A stretch of 64,000 bases of DNA, from the NCBI RefSeq assembly GCF_000430825.1, contig NZ_AUMT01000004.1, positions 310,001-374,000 of the forward strand, in the 5' to 3' direction. Below the pieces are notes generated by a model that was given only the letters and a program-made list of their open reading frames with translations, was not told the DNA's origin and searched no databases. Below, piece after piece: positions 45,367-54,361 of the stretch. The DNA comes from Chryseobacterium daeguense DSM 19388. GTDB taxonomy: Bacteria > Bacteroidota > Bacteroidia > Flavobacteriales > Weeksellaceae. The translations under genes were made by a program, and so were the position numbers. The stretch's first letter is position 1; every line of letters starts with the position of its first letter.

Positions 45367-45438
45367 CAGTTTTGTTCCGTACTTGTATAATTTCGTTAGA
45401 TGTGAATTTTATACATCCAAAACAGGATAAATTTATCT

Positions 45439-46593
45439 TTAAACCGAAAACTCTTCCTTACCTGAAAAAACTTCCATCAGTACTTTCGCGATTCTTTCTT
45501 TTTCATCCTCAGAAAGATTAGATCCTGAAGGCAGGCAAAGGCTGTTTCCGAAAAGAGTTTCAGCTACTTTTCCTCCATAGTAAGGCGCATCTGCAAAGAC
45601 CGGCTGCAAATGCATCGGCTTCCAGATCGGTCTGGATTCTATATTTTCTTCAAGAAATGCAAGACGAAGATCTTCATACGTTTTTGATGATTTTGACTCG
45701 TCTATTGTAATAACAGACAGCCAGTGATTGCTGTAAAAGTCTGAGCCCGGCTCTGTGAAAAGCTCTACGGCATCCATATTTTTACAGATTTCAGCATAAA
45801 AATCATGGACTTTTCTGCGGCCTTCTACCCTTTCAGTAAGAACTTCCATCTGGCCACGCCCGATTCCCGCGCTTACATTACTCATTCTATAATTATAGCC
45901 GATATGAGAATGCTGGTAATGAGGTGCTTCATCTCTTGCCTGAGTGGAAAGAAATACAGCTTTGTCTTTATCTTCCTGAGAATGGCAAACCAGAGCTCCC
46001 CCTCCTGAAGTGGTGATAATTTTATTACCGTTAAATGACAAAATACCGAAACGTCCAAAAGTACCGCAGGCTTTTCCTTTATATTTTGAACCTAATGATT
46101 CCGCAGCATCTTCTATCACCGGAATATCATATTCTGCAGCTATGGATAAGATCTCATCCATTTTTGCCGGCATCCCGTAAAGATGAACAACAATGATGGC
46201 TTTTGGCTTCTTACCTTTTGCAATCCTGTCTGTGATTGCTTCCTGCAATGCATCCGGACACATATTCCATGTATCTTTTTCAGAATCTATAAAAACGGGA
46301 GTTGCTCCCAGATAAGCTATGGGATTGGCGGAGGCAGAAAATGTCATAGACTGGCAGATTACCTCGTCTCCATGATTCACATCGCATTCAATTAACGCCA
46401 GATGTAAAGCAGCCGTTCCCGCTGAAAGGGCAGCTACTTTTACGTTTTCATTTAAGAATATTTCCAAATCTTTCTCGAAGCCGTCTACGTTGGGTCCCAG
46501 AGGGGCGATCCAATTGGTGTCAAAAGCTTCCTCAATGTACTTTAATTCGTTCCCTCCCATATGGGGGGAGGATAACCATACTTTTGATTTCAT
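45439..46593 (-). CDS. pglE: PglE-like DegT/DnrJ/EryC1 aminotransferase
   Basis: The 384-residue PLP enzyme is very like Campylobacter PglE: it starts SSPHMGGNELKYIEEAFDTN, has EDAAESLGSKYKGKACGTFG and the Schiff-base Lys in SFNGNKIITTSGGG. PglE aminates UDP-4-keto-6-deoxy-GlcNAc at C4 on the way to UDP-di-N-acetylbacillosamine. PglD- and PglC-like genes lie directly upstream, and a PglF-type dehydratase C-terminus lies at the window edge, so the whole pathway is represented. It is the last gene of the operon. Confidence 0.9.
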   Translation of the reverse strand: MKSKVWLSSPHMGGNELKYIEEAFDTNWIAPLGPNVDGFEKDLEIFLNENVKVAALSAGTAALHLALIECDVNHGDEVICQSMTFSASANPIAYLGATPVFIDSEKDTWNMCPDALQEAITDRIAKGKKPKAIIVVHLYGMPAKMDEILSIAAEYDIPVIEDAAESLGSKYKGKACGTFGRFGILSFNGNKIITTSGGGALVCHSQEDKDKAVFLSTQARDEAPHYQHSHIGYNYRMSNVSAGIGRGQMEVLTERVEGRRKVHDFYAEICKNMDAVELFTEPGSDFYSNHWLSVITIDESKSSKTYEDLRLAFLEENIESRPIWKPMHLQPVFADAPYYGGKVAETLFGNSLCLPSGSNLSEDEKERIAKVLMEVFSGKEEFSV

Positions 46594-46619
46594 ATTTTAC
46601 TATTCTAAATTTTACTATT

Positions 46620-47222
46620 CTAAATTTTTAAACTTTTACTTTTTATGATCTTCCCGGGATTGCCGACTACTGTGCAGCCGTCCGGAACATCATTAATAAT
46701 AACCGCTCCTGCACCAATGGTGCACCACTTCCCGATTGTTATTCCTTGTATTACGCTTGCTCCTATCCCAATGTGAGTGCCTTCACCTACGTGCACGTTT
46801 CCGCCCAGGGCGGCATTGGGGGAGATGTGTACATAATCTTCCAGGACACAATCATGATCTATGGAAGAATTGGTATTAATAATACAGTGCTTTCCTACTC
46901 TTACTACAGCATTGATAGTGACGCCGGGCATTACAATTGTGCCTTCCCCTATTTTTACCCTTTTGGATATGACAGATTTGGGATGAATCAATGTAACATA
47001 GCTGAACAGCTCCCCTCGATTCACTATTCTTCTCCGTATTCTGTTATTGCCTATAGAAATAAGTATTTCTATATCACGCTCCGGAATTTCGTGAAGAACG
47101 GGATAACTCAGAACTTTCTCTTTGGAAGGATTTTCATCAATGTATGCTTCTATCTTGTAGCCGCATTCTTCTGCGATATCAGCGACTACTTTTCCGTGAC
47201 CACTTGCTCCGTATAAATACAT
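46620..47222 (-). CDS. pglD: PglD-like sugar O/N-acetyltransferase (left-handed beta-helix)
   Basis: The 200-residue protein has an N-terminal UDP-sugar-binding fold (MYLYGASGHGKVVADIAEE) and a C-terminal hexapeptide-repeat helix (IINTNSSIDHDCVLEDYVHI...). The central His of SIDHDC matches the catalytic His of PglD. It would acetylate the 4-amino group made by the PglE-like enzyme, giving UDP-diNAc-bacillosamine. Order PglC-PglD-PglE is shared with other bacillosamine loci. Confidence 0.9.
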   Translation of the reverse strand: MYLYGASGHGKVVADIAEECGYKIEAYIDENPSKEKVLSYPVLHEIPERDIEILISIGNNRIRRRIVNRGELFSYVTLIHPKSVISKRVKIGEGTIVMPGVTINAVVRVGKHCIINTNSSIDHDCVLEDYVHISPNAALGGNVHVGEGTHIGIGASVIQGITIGKWCTIGAGAVIINDVPDGCTVVGNPGKIIKSKSLKI

Positions 47223-47240
47223 ATTCTATCTACATTTTAA

Positions 47241-47846
47241 TTAATTATTACCGTTAAAGGCTTCTATCGTTGCCTGTCCCTCCTGATTGATTCCTTCTTT
47301 TTTTATTACCTTTTTTAAAGTAAGAAGGATCACCTTACAATCTGTTGCTAAAGACAGATTATTGATATACCATAGATCCAGCTCAAATTTCTGTGTCCAG
47401 GAAATGGCATTTCTTCCGTTCACCTGCGCCCAGCCTGTAATCCCCGGGCGTATGCTGTGCCGTCTCCTCTGAGACTCGCTATATAAAGACAGATATTGCG
47501 GCAATAATGGTCTGGGACCAATAAGCGCCATGTCTCCTTTCAAAACATTAATAAGCTGCGGAAGCTCATCCAGTGAGGTCTGGCGGATAAAACTCCCTAC
47601 AGGTGTCAGCCTTTCCGAATCCGGAAGGAGATTACCCTGTGCATCTTTTTTATCATTCATCGTCTTAAACTTGATGATATTAAATATCTTCTCATTCAAT
47701 CCCGGCCTTGCCTGCACAAAAAACGGCTTCCCCTGGTTCGCGAAATACAGCAATACCGTAACAATGACGAAAACCGGTGACAAAACAATAAGCGCCGTCA
47801 ATGCGATTAAAAAATCAATAACTCTTTTAAAAAAAAACTTATACAC
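47241..47846 (-). CDS. pglC: PglC-like initiating phosphoglycosyl transferase
   Basis: The 201-residue monotopic membrane enzyme has one N-terminal hydrophobic helix (about 10-31), then PGLNEKIFNIIKFKTMNDK, DELPQLINVLKGDMALIGPR (catalytic Asp-Glu) and RPGITGWAQVNGRNAISW. The length and motifs match Campylobacter PglC rather than the large WcaJ/WbaP forms. It should transfer phospho-sugar from UDP-diNAcBac to undecaprenyl phosphate and begin the repeat unit. It overlaps the upstream glycosyltransferase gene by 8 bases. Confidence 0.92.
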   Translation of the reverse strand: MYKFFFKRVIDFLIALTALIVLSPVFVIVTVLLYFANQGKPFFVQARPGLNEKIFNIIKFKTMNDKKDAQGNLLPDSERLTPVGSFIRQTSLDELPQLINVLKGDMALIGPRPLLPQYLSLYSESQRRRHSIRPGITGWAQVNGRNAISWTQKFELDLWYINNLSLATDCKVILLTLKKVIKKEGINQEGQATIEAFNGNN

Positions 47847-48999
47847 GGTATTCTCTTTCTTTAATCAGTTTTCTATATTCACCCAACAGGGCTTCCCAAA
47901 CCACTGACTGCTCATAGCGGGATGCAATAAGCTCCCTCGCATTCATCCTCAGCTGATGATAATATTCTTCATCCAAAATAAGCCTTTCCATCGCGTTTTT
48001 CAGCTTTTCGCTGTTTTTTACCGGAACTATGATCCCGTTTTGATCTTCTATAATAATTTCATTGCATCCGTTAATGTCTGAAACTATGCTCGGCAATTCC
48101 ATTGCTCCGGCCTGCATCACGACATTTGGAAAACCTTCACGGTAGCTTGGGAAAGCCAGCGCATGGGAAATTGCAAAATAAGGACGCACATCTTTCTGAA
48201 AGCCCACGGAAATGATATCCGGGTTATTTTTAATTTCTTCTAAAGTTTCCTGCTCAAGCGGATCCAATTCCTGTTCAACAGGGCCGACCAATAAGAGCTT
48301 TGAGCGTTTTCCTGTTTTATTTAATAATGAAAAGGCTTTTACCAGCTCATTAATCCCTTTATCACCTACCAGTCTTCCCACGAACACAAGAACAAAGTCT
48401 GAATCTTCTATGTTTAATTCTTTCCTTAGGCTTTCTTTTTGGGCTCCGGTAACCTGTTCCGGTGAAAAGTGCTGTAAATCAATCCCGTTAACATTACCGT
48501 TTCCAATTACTCTTAAATATTTTGAGGTTATTTTATAATTAATCAAATCTTTCTTAACCCCCTCTCCTTCAGGATAAATATGCGTTGCCGCCCAGCACAG
48601 CAGCTGATCCATCGTAATAAGCAGCTTCTTCGACACCCCTTTTCTTGTAGGAAAAATAAGTCCCGTAAACGTATGGATCCGGACAGGAACTCCTGCCATT
48701 TTACCTGAAAGCATTGTTAAAAGCCCTGCTTTCGGGGTAATGGAATGTACAATGAGCGGCTTCTCTTTTTTTAAAATTTTATATAATCTGTAAAGAGAAA
48801 CTGCGTCCTTCAAAGGGCTGATTCCTCTTTCCATATTCACTTTAATTGTTTTTATACCTTCTCTTTCTTTCACCTCGTCCAGCAACTCGCCCTCGGAAGA
48901 GATTCCCACCACTTCATAAAATTCGCTCAGGTATTTCAACTGCCCTTTTAATAAGACATTTAAGGACAATGGTATGGTAGATGTCCGGATTATTTTCAT
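47839..48999 (-). CDS. GT4 family glycosyltransferase
   Basis: The 386-residue enzyme has the GT-B fold with an N-terminal acceptor domain and a C-terminal donor domain: FVGRLVGDKGINELVKAFSL, AFPSYREGFPNVVMQAGAME (donor-binding Glu pair). It likely adds the second sugar to the lipid-linked diNAcBac, as PglA-type enzymes do, since it lies right before the PglC-like gene. Sugar specificity cannot be read. Confidence 0.9.
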   Translation of the reverse strand: MKIIRTSTIPLSLNVLLKGQLKYLSEFYEVVGISSEGELLDEVKEREGIKTIKVNMERGISPLKDAVSLYRLYKILKKEKPLIVHSITPKAGLLTMLSGKMAGVPVRIHTFTGLIFPTRKGVSKKLLITMDQLLCWAATHIYPEGEGVKKDLINYKITSKYLRVIGNGNVNGIDLQHFSPEQVTGAQKESLRKELNIEDSDFVLVFVGRLVGDKGINELVKAFSLLNKTGKRSKLLLVGPVEQELDPLEQETLEEIKNNPDIISVGFQKDVRPYFAISHALAFPSYREGFPNVVMQAGAMELPSIVSDINGCNEIIIEDQNGIIVPVKNSEKLKNAMERLILDEEYYHQLRMNARELIASRYEQSVVWEALLGEYRKLIKEREYRV

Positions 49000-49001
49000 G
49001 T

Positions 49002-50324
49002 CTAATACAGGGATTGAATATCTTTTATTAATCTGTTTCTGCTCTCTGTCACCAAGCCCATTGACTGTGCCAGCTGCGTTTTTATACCATCATATTCCAA
49101 TATGGCCTTATCAAACATATTGACCAGCAGATCCGGCTCCACATCCTGAATCTGAACCACATAATCATCAAGATTAAAATCTCCCATAATACCCAAAGCC
49201 TTATTACCGCCGTAGCCTATCGCAATAGAAGGAACAAGGGATGTTAATGAGAAAATAATGGAATGAAAACGCGTTCCGATAAAGAAGTAGAAATTAGAAT
49301 ACACGGCCTTCAGGGTATCGCAAGGGAGGTTTTCATTAATCCAGATCAAATTCTGGTGCTGAATTTTTTCCAGCAAATCTTTAATGGCATTTCTGTCGTC
49401 CTCATGGGAGTTTGGCCCTAATGACTGGTTGCACAATGCGACTTTGTAACCTTTATCCAGCATGTGCTTTGTAAGCTTTACCACAGAATCAATGTACTTT
49501 TTGTACAGCCCTTCCGGATTTGATAATCCCGGAAAACGCCAAGGCCTGATAGTTACTCCTACAATTTTATCTTCTTTGGACAGATTATATTTTTCTAATA
49601 TTTTCACAGCTTCTTCCTGGCTTCCTTTTTCAAGGAAGAACCCAAGATCCATCTCTACGGGAATATTTTTTCCCAACAGCTCACCTAAACTTTTAGATGA
49701 AACGTTTTCTCTTGCATACACAAGATCCAATTGATTAAATACCGTTGTTACCTGCTTTTTAACCGTTAATCCTATAAAAGGACCGTAAGAATTCGGTAAA
49801 AAGACCACTTTTTTACCCAAAGCCTTTGCAAGCCTTACATAAAATAAAAAATACCACATGAGATAAGGCGCCGTTTTTTCACCATAAGCATGGATGAAGC
49901 CGCCCCCTTTTACAAAAATGGTTTTTGCGGCATGAAACTGCTTAACGGTCTGGTACGTCTTATTATCAAAGTTTTTTCTTACTTTCTCCAGATCATTGCA
50001 TATTTTAATTAAATATCTGGTGTTTTTGAAATCCATTCCTGCGTTTTTGATCTGCTTTAAAAGCTCAAGCCTGGATTCCTTAATATGCTCTCCTGATTTA
50101 TGCTGCCCTCTTCTGGGGTGTTTTAAAATATTGTCTAATAATTTGAAGCCATGCTCTTCAGACTGTTTGCACAGCAATGCTCTTTCTTCCTCATTATCAC
50201 CGGCATCCAGTATATATACTTCGTCATAAAGGCCTGTATCTTTGGCCAGCCTCCAGCTTTCCCAGACTAATGCCTGGTCTCCTTTATTCAAATCTGTTAC
50301 TCCGGGTACTATTATAGCATTCAT
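49002..50324 (-). CDS. polysaccharide pyruvyl transferase family protein
   Basis: The 440-residue protein belongs to the family of CsaB/WcaK-like enzymes: NKGDQALVWES near the start, VKGGGFIHAYGEKTAP, GVTIRPWRF and FIGTRFHSIIFSL (the conserved His). These enzymes add ketal-linked pyruvate from PEP to a sugar, bringing negative charge. It is two bases from the downstream GT4 gene. The acceptor is presumably a hexose of the repeat unit. Confidence 0.88.
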   Translation of the reverse strand: MNAIIVPGVTDLNKGDQALVWESWRLAKDTGLYDEVYILDAGDNEEERALLCKQSEEHGFKLLDNILKHPRRGQHKSGEHIKESRLELLKQIKNAGMDFKNTRYLIKICNDLEKVRKNFDNKTYQTVKQFHAAKTIFVKGGGFIHAYGEKTAPYLMWYFLFYVRLAKALGKKVVFLPNSYGPFIGLTVKKQVTTVFNQLDLVYARENVSSKSLGELLGKNIPVEMDLGFFLEKGSQEEAVKILEKYNLSKEDKIVGVTIRPWRFPGLSNPEGLYKKYIDSVVKLTKHMLDKGYKVALCNQSLGPNSHEDDRNAIKDLLEKIQHQNLIWINENLPCDTLKAVYSNFYFFIGTRFHSIIFSLTSLVPSIAIGYGGNKALGIMGDFNLDDYVVQIQDVEPDLLVNMFDKAILEYDGIKTQLAQSMGLVTESRNRLIKDIQSLY

Positions 50325-50325
50325 T

Positions 50326-51237
50326 CTAATTCAATTTTCCTTGTTTAATACGTTGTGTGTTTTGCTTTGCCTTGCGGTTGATGTATACATTCAGCAGTAT
50401 TCCGAAGGGAATTGCGATGAAGGTGTACAGCTTGTTGGGTGAATCTTTAAAAAAATTCCATTTTCCTGCAAAAAGGCATGAGCTGATGTAGTGTATTGAA
50501 TTCTTCAGCACCACTTTATTATTGATCCCATACTTCATTTTCATTTTTCTGTATTCAATAAATGAGCGGGGGCTGCTTTTATATCTCTTATACAATCCGT
50601 TTGATAATCCGTCCTGCTGGTATTCTATGATGCAGTAGACTTCATTGGATATCAAAAACTTATACTCCTGATCTATCAATGGAAAAATCCAGCTTACTTC
50701 ATGAAAAATTTCATTTTCAAAATAGGGGTAAGGCAGAAATTTCTTATATTTCTCTGTATCGAAAATATATTTCTTGTCACCTTTAATTTTATAATGATCA
50801 ACCAGTTCCGAATAGGTGGTTTCTTTTACATCCGGTAAAAACTCTCCGGCAACCGTACCGTCCTGATAAGCATCCAGACCGATGATTCCTGCAGAATTAC
50901 TTTTTTTATTGGCTTTCCAGAAATTCAATATCTTTTCAACCGCATCATCCGGCATATAATCGTCGGAATCTATACAGGTGAACAATTCTGTATCAATATA
51001 ATCCAGCGCTAAAATCTGAGCCGCCAGCTTACCTTTATTCTTCTGATAATGGTATTGGATCTCAATCTTATCTTCCTGTATCCATTTTTCTACCTCGGCC
51101 GAAGTATTGTCTGAGGAACCGTCATCTACAATGATCCATTTAAAATTTGCGCTGCTTTGTCTGCATAATGAGTCATAAAGCCTCCTGAGAGTCTTTTCTC
51201 TGTTAAAAGTCGGGGTAAAAATTGTTATTGATTTCAT
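50326..51237 (-). CDS. GT2 family glycosyltransferase
   Basis: The 303-residue GT-A enzyme begins IFTPTFNREKTLRRLYDSL, then IIVDDGSSDNT and CIDSDDYMPDDA (the DxD metal-binding motif). It is a cytoplasmic inverting transferase adding one sugar to the repeat unit. Its start overlaps the stop of the GT4 gene upstream by 4 bases, so translation is coupled. Confidence 0.91.
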   Translation of the reverse strand: MKSITIFTPTFNREKTLRRLYDSLCRQSSANFKWIIVDDGSSDNTSAEVEKWIQEDKIEIQYHYQKNKGKLAAQILALDYIDTELFTCIDSDDYMPDDAVEKILNFWKANKKSNSAGIIGLDAYQDGTVAGEFLPDVKETTYSELVDHYKIKGDKKYIFDTEKYKKFLPYPYFENEIFHEVSWIFPLIDQEYKFLISNEVYCIIEYQQDGLSNGLYKRYKSSPRSFIEYRKMKMKYGINNKVVLKNSIHYISSCLFAGKWNFFKDSPNKLYTFIAIPFGILLNVYINRKAKQNTQRIKQGKLN

Positions 51238-52400
51238 GCTTTCCCCAGTTTTTTAAACACTTTATTAAACTCTTCCACCTGATTTTTCTTGCCGTAATTA
51301 TTGACGATCAATGATTTTCCATTGGCGGCTATAAAGCTGTACAGATCACTGTCGTTGTAAAGCTTAGTGATATAATCATAGTAATCATCCACATTATTAT
51401 GAGTGGCAATATATCCTGTGAAATTGTGCTGGATGTAATCTGTAACCCCGCCTACAGGATTTGCAATTACAGGTATTTCAAAAGCCAGCGCTTCCATGAT
51501 TACACGGGGCAACCCTTCCGTATCAGACGGATGTATCAATACATCACTGTTCTTAAAAATGCTGTAAGGATCTCTGTGATTCAATACTATTTCCACATGA
51601 TCCTGAAGCTGAAATTGGCTGATGTCATTACGGATCTTCTTTAAAAAATTCTCTGAAACCGGTGTGTCATAAACAGCACCCATCAGAATTAATTTAAAAT
51701 TAATATTGTTCTCTTTTAATCTTCTGGCTAAAGCAATTGATAAATTCTGTCCTTTTGCAGGTAAAAATCCGCCACAGTGAAGGATAACCATAGGATCACT
51801 TGCTTTACGCGCTTCTTTTCCTGCTCTGTACTGCTCAACTTTTGTAAGGTTAATGGCATTGGGAACTACAAAAATCTTTTCTAATGGAGCCAGCCCCCCG
51901 GTAAAGATGGCCTGTCTGGTAGACTGAGAAACGCCGATAAAATAATCGGAATTATGCTTAAACATCAGCTTTTTAAAGAAGCCAATGGAATTATAGGCAA
52001 ACCATCCTCTTGCGAAATACGCAATCTTGTAGTCTTGTCCTTTTTTCAGGATAGAATTGGTTTTGATATTATTGACAATTACAACGTCTGGCTTAAAAGT
52101 GTTTTGAAATTTTTTAAACTCTTTTTTAAGCTTAAACCAGTCCATTAAAAACAAAGTGGTATTTACAAATATCTTAACCGGATTTTTGGTGCTGAAAATG
52201 GCAATCGGGGCATCATTCTTTTTTAATACCTTGATTGCAATATCATTAGCTTTTACATCATCTACGAATTCGCTGCAATTTCCCCAGAAATCTACAATAA
52301 CCGAATTGTGTCCCCCATCATTAAGTCTTTTGGCCAATTCGATAGTGCTCTTTCGGGCACCACCATGAATCTGAACGGCTTCAAGGAAAATTATATTCAT
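51234..52400 (-). CDS. GT4 family glycosyltransferase
   Basis: The 388-residue GT-B enzyme has an N-terminal MNIIFLEAVQIHGGARKSTI acceptor region and a C-terminal donor site (HPSDTEGLPRVIMEALAFEI). It is the first gene after a 355-base AT-rich gap with a consensus promoter, so it should head the second transcript of the locus. Donor sugar unknown. Confidence 0.9.
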   Translation of the reverse strand: MNIIFLEAVQIHGGARKSTIELAKRLNDGGHNSVIVDFWGNCSEFVDDVKANDIAIKVLKKNDAPIAIFSTKNPVKIFVNTTLFLMDWFKLKKEFKKFQNTFKPDVVIVNNIKTNSILKKGQDYKIAYFARGWFAYNSIGFFKKLMFKHNSDYFIGVSQSTRQAIFTGGLAPLEKIFVVPNAINLTKVEQYRAGKEARKASDPMVILHCGGFLPAKGQNLSIALARRLKENNINFKLILMGAVYDTPVSENFLKKIRNDISQFQLQDHVEIVLNHRDPYSIFKNSDVLIHPSDTEGLPRVIMEALAFEIPVIANPVGGVTDYIQHNFTGYIATHNNVDDYYDYITKLYNDSDLYSFIAANGKSLIVNNYGKKNQVEEFNKVFKKLGKA

Positions 52401-52755
52401 TTTTATATCACTTTCATTTTATTATTGGAATCGATAAAAATTGGTTATAAGTTTTTTTAAAGCTAACATGGATATATAGTCACCATATTCAGAGGTTGAA
52501 TTCTGAAAATGCTGTTTTTATTTTCATGAGTGAAATGATTCTTTTCCAGATCTGTGTTCAGATATTGATAGAAAACGGGCAAAAAATATTATTTGCCGAA
52601 TAATATTATTCTATAAATAATATTTTACAAAATTTTAATTAAGACAATTATTTTACTACCACAAACAAATATACGAAAAAATAATATATCACAAATTATA
52701 GAATAAAAATTCAATCTTAAATCCTGTTAACATATTAAAAACTAGGCTATAAATT
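52401..52755. other. AT-rich 355-base gap with promoter and long leader
   Basis: No coding frame is visible. On the minus strand a consensus promoter (see 52666-52695) would start a transcript near 52659 with about 260 bases of untranslated leader before the GT4 gene. The leader contains TATTATT-rich short palindromes but no riboswitch I recognise. Confidence 0.7.
52666..52695 (-). promoter_or_regulatory. consensus Bacteroidota promoter inside the polysaccharide locus
   Basis: On the minus strand TTTG (52695-52692), 18 bases, then TATATTTG (52673-52666) matches TTTG-N18/19-TAnnTTTG exactly in both boxes. It drives the downstream half of the locus, from the GT4 at 52400 to the PglE-like gene. 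Confidence 0.72.
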
Positions 52756-53775
52756 TTATTTTAAAAAATTTTTAACAATTTCATATTCAAGGTTCACCTT
52801 TGCTTCATTCCAGTTCAGATTTGTATCATAAAAACCTAAGCATTGATCATAAACGTAAGGCTGAAATCCGTAGCTGATCTCCACTATTAGCGGCTGATCT
52901 TTGGAGTCGAAAATAAAATCATAAGCCACACATAGCATTTTGAGCTGCTTTGCCGCATTAAAAGCAATGTCCACCGCTTCCAGATTAAATTTTCCGGGTG
53001 CAAACTCCAGCATTCCGCTGCCGGAAGCCCTGAAATCGTTATCCCTAGTATTTCTTTTTAAATAATAACATTTATCCCCAATTACAATAAGCCTCAGATC
53101 ATACGTAAGATCAGGAATGAATTCCTGGAAATAGACGTAATTTCTCTGTTTAGGAAAAACTTTGTACTGTTTGTCTACAAAAATCCCCTTAAAGCCCCAT
53201 TTCATTACCCTGAGGAAATTATGAAGGTTTTTCTGTCTCCAAAATCTTTCAACCGTATCCGTAAAAACCGTCCAGGAATCAAAAGCGGCGAAACCGCTTC
53301 CAAATGCCTGTTTTACAATCTTTTTCGCCTGGCCTTTTGTTCTTATAAGCTTAACGTTTATTGAGCCTGCCCCACCTTTTAGTTTAAAAACCTTAGGAAA
53401 TGAAGTATTTTCTATATAATTCAGCGCTTCTTTTTCATGATAAAAAACATCGGCTTTCACCAATGGCAGATCCAGTGCTTCCATAAGATACTTTTGGGCC
53501 ACTTTATCATCAAAATGCCAGTATGTATCTTCATCCGGGAATGTTTTGATCCCGATTTGGTTTACAGCCCTGAACAAAGTTCTTGCATGGAGCATATCTT
53601 CAAAATAATTCTGATTGAAATGCCACATGAAATGGGTTACCCCCTGCTCTTTTATCTGGCTGATAATATTGTTATCAAAAGCATTCAAGACCACATAAGG
53701 TATATTTCTTTCTGCCAGATATTCTATCCAGCGGTCAGAAAAACTGCCTTTGCGATGATGTATTCCTATTTTCAT
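52756..53775 (-). CDS. ATP-grasp family protein in polysaccharide locus
   Basis: The 339-residue protein has an N-terminal pre-ATP-grasp fold and ATP-grasp features: FKLKGGAGSINVKLI (nucleotide-binding loop), YFQEFIPDLTYDLRLIVIGD and VAYDFIFDSKDQPLIVEISY (metal-binding Asp/Glu). ATP-grasp enzymes join a carboxylate to an amine or thiol. In a locus making a hexuronic acid it could amidate the uronate with an amino acid. This is inference; the substrate is unknown. Confidence 0.8.
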   Translation of the reverse strand: MKIGIHHRKGSFSDRWIEYLAERNIPYVVLNAFDNNIISQIKEQGVTHFMWHFNQNYFEDMLHARTLFRAVNQIGIKTFPDEDTYWHFDDKVAQKYLMEALDLPLVKADVFYHEKEALNYIENTSFPKVFKLKGGAGSINVKLIRTKGQAKKIVKQAFGSGFAAFDSWTVFTDTVERFWRQKNLHNFLRVMKWGFKGIFVDKQYKVFPKQRNYVYFQEFIPDLTYDLRLIVIGDKCYYLKRNTRDNDFRASGSGMLEFAPGKFNLEAVDIAFNAAKQLKMLCVAYDFIFDSKDQPLIVEISYGFQPYVYDQCLGFYDTNLNWNEAKVNLEYEIVKNFLK

Positions 53776-53779
53776 CCTA

Positions 53780-54361
53780 TCAATATTGTTTAATCACTTT
53801 ATACGCATCTGTTCCGTATATGCTTTTCGCCGGAACCTCTCCCTTTACCACGCTGCCTGCCATTATGACGGCACCTTCTCTTATTACAGAGCCACCCAGA
53901 ACCGTTACATTTGATCCTATCCAGACGTTATCTTCTATAATTACTTCCCTGCCTTCATCTGCTACGGTAAGCCTTTCTACAGGGTTTTCCATGGCCAGAA
54001 TATGTCCGTTGGAATCGATGATATTTGTATTTGCCGCAATGAGGCAGTTATTTCCTATTTCAATTCTTTTTACCGCATGAATACATGTTCCGTGGATCCT
54101 GCAGTTTTCACCAATGATTATTTCAGCCTGAGGTCTGTCTGCCAGCAGCTTACAAGAGGAAAACATATTGATATGATACTTCTTTTTTGAAGAATTGATC
54201 AATGTATTCTTACCAATGGTTATTCTGGCATCCTGATGCTTAAAAATCACAGGAACGCCTTTAAAATGGACTGTTCCCAAAAAATTAATATTCTTAATGT
54301 TTTTATAATAGCTGCTTAAGAATATATTCAGAAGCTTATTATAAATCTTGCTTATTATCAT
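53780..54361 (-). CDS. hexapeptide-repeat acyltransferase
   Basis: The ATG at 54361 gives 193 residues and is preferred over a start at 54394 deep in the flippase gene; the flippase stop still overlaps by 23 bases. The protein is a left-handed beta-helix acyltransferase (ITIGKNTLINSSKK, NCRIHGTCIHAVKRIEIGNN, IEDNVWIGSNVTVLGG). It probably acetylates a sugar of the repeat unit, like WcaF/Maa-type enzymes. Confidence 0.86.
   Translation of the reverse strand: MIISKIYNKLLNIFLSSYYKNIKNINFLGTVHFKGVPVIFKHQDARITIGKNTLINSSKKKYHINMFSSCKLLADRPQAEIIIGENCRIHGTCIHAVKRIEIGNNCLIAANTNIIDSNGHILAMENPVERLTVADEGREVIIEDNVWIGSNVTVLGGSVIREGAVIMAGSVVKGEVPAKSIYGTDAYKVIKQY

Noticed and set aside
46746..47216. 156-codon plus-strand frame opposite the PglD-like gene
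   Set aside because: Antisense shadow without signal peptide or motifs; the PglD-like product explains the sequence.
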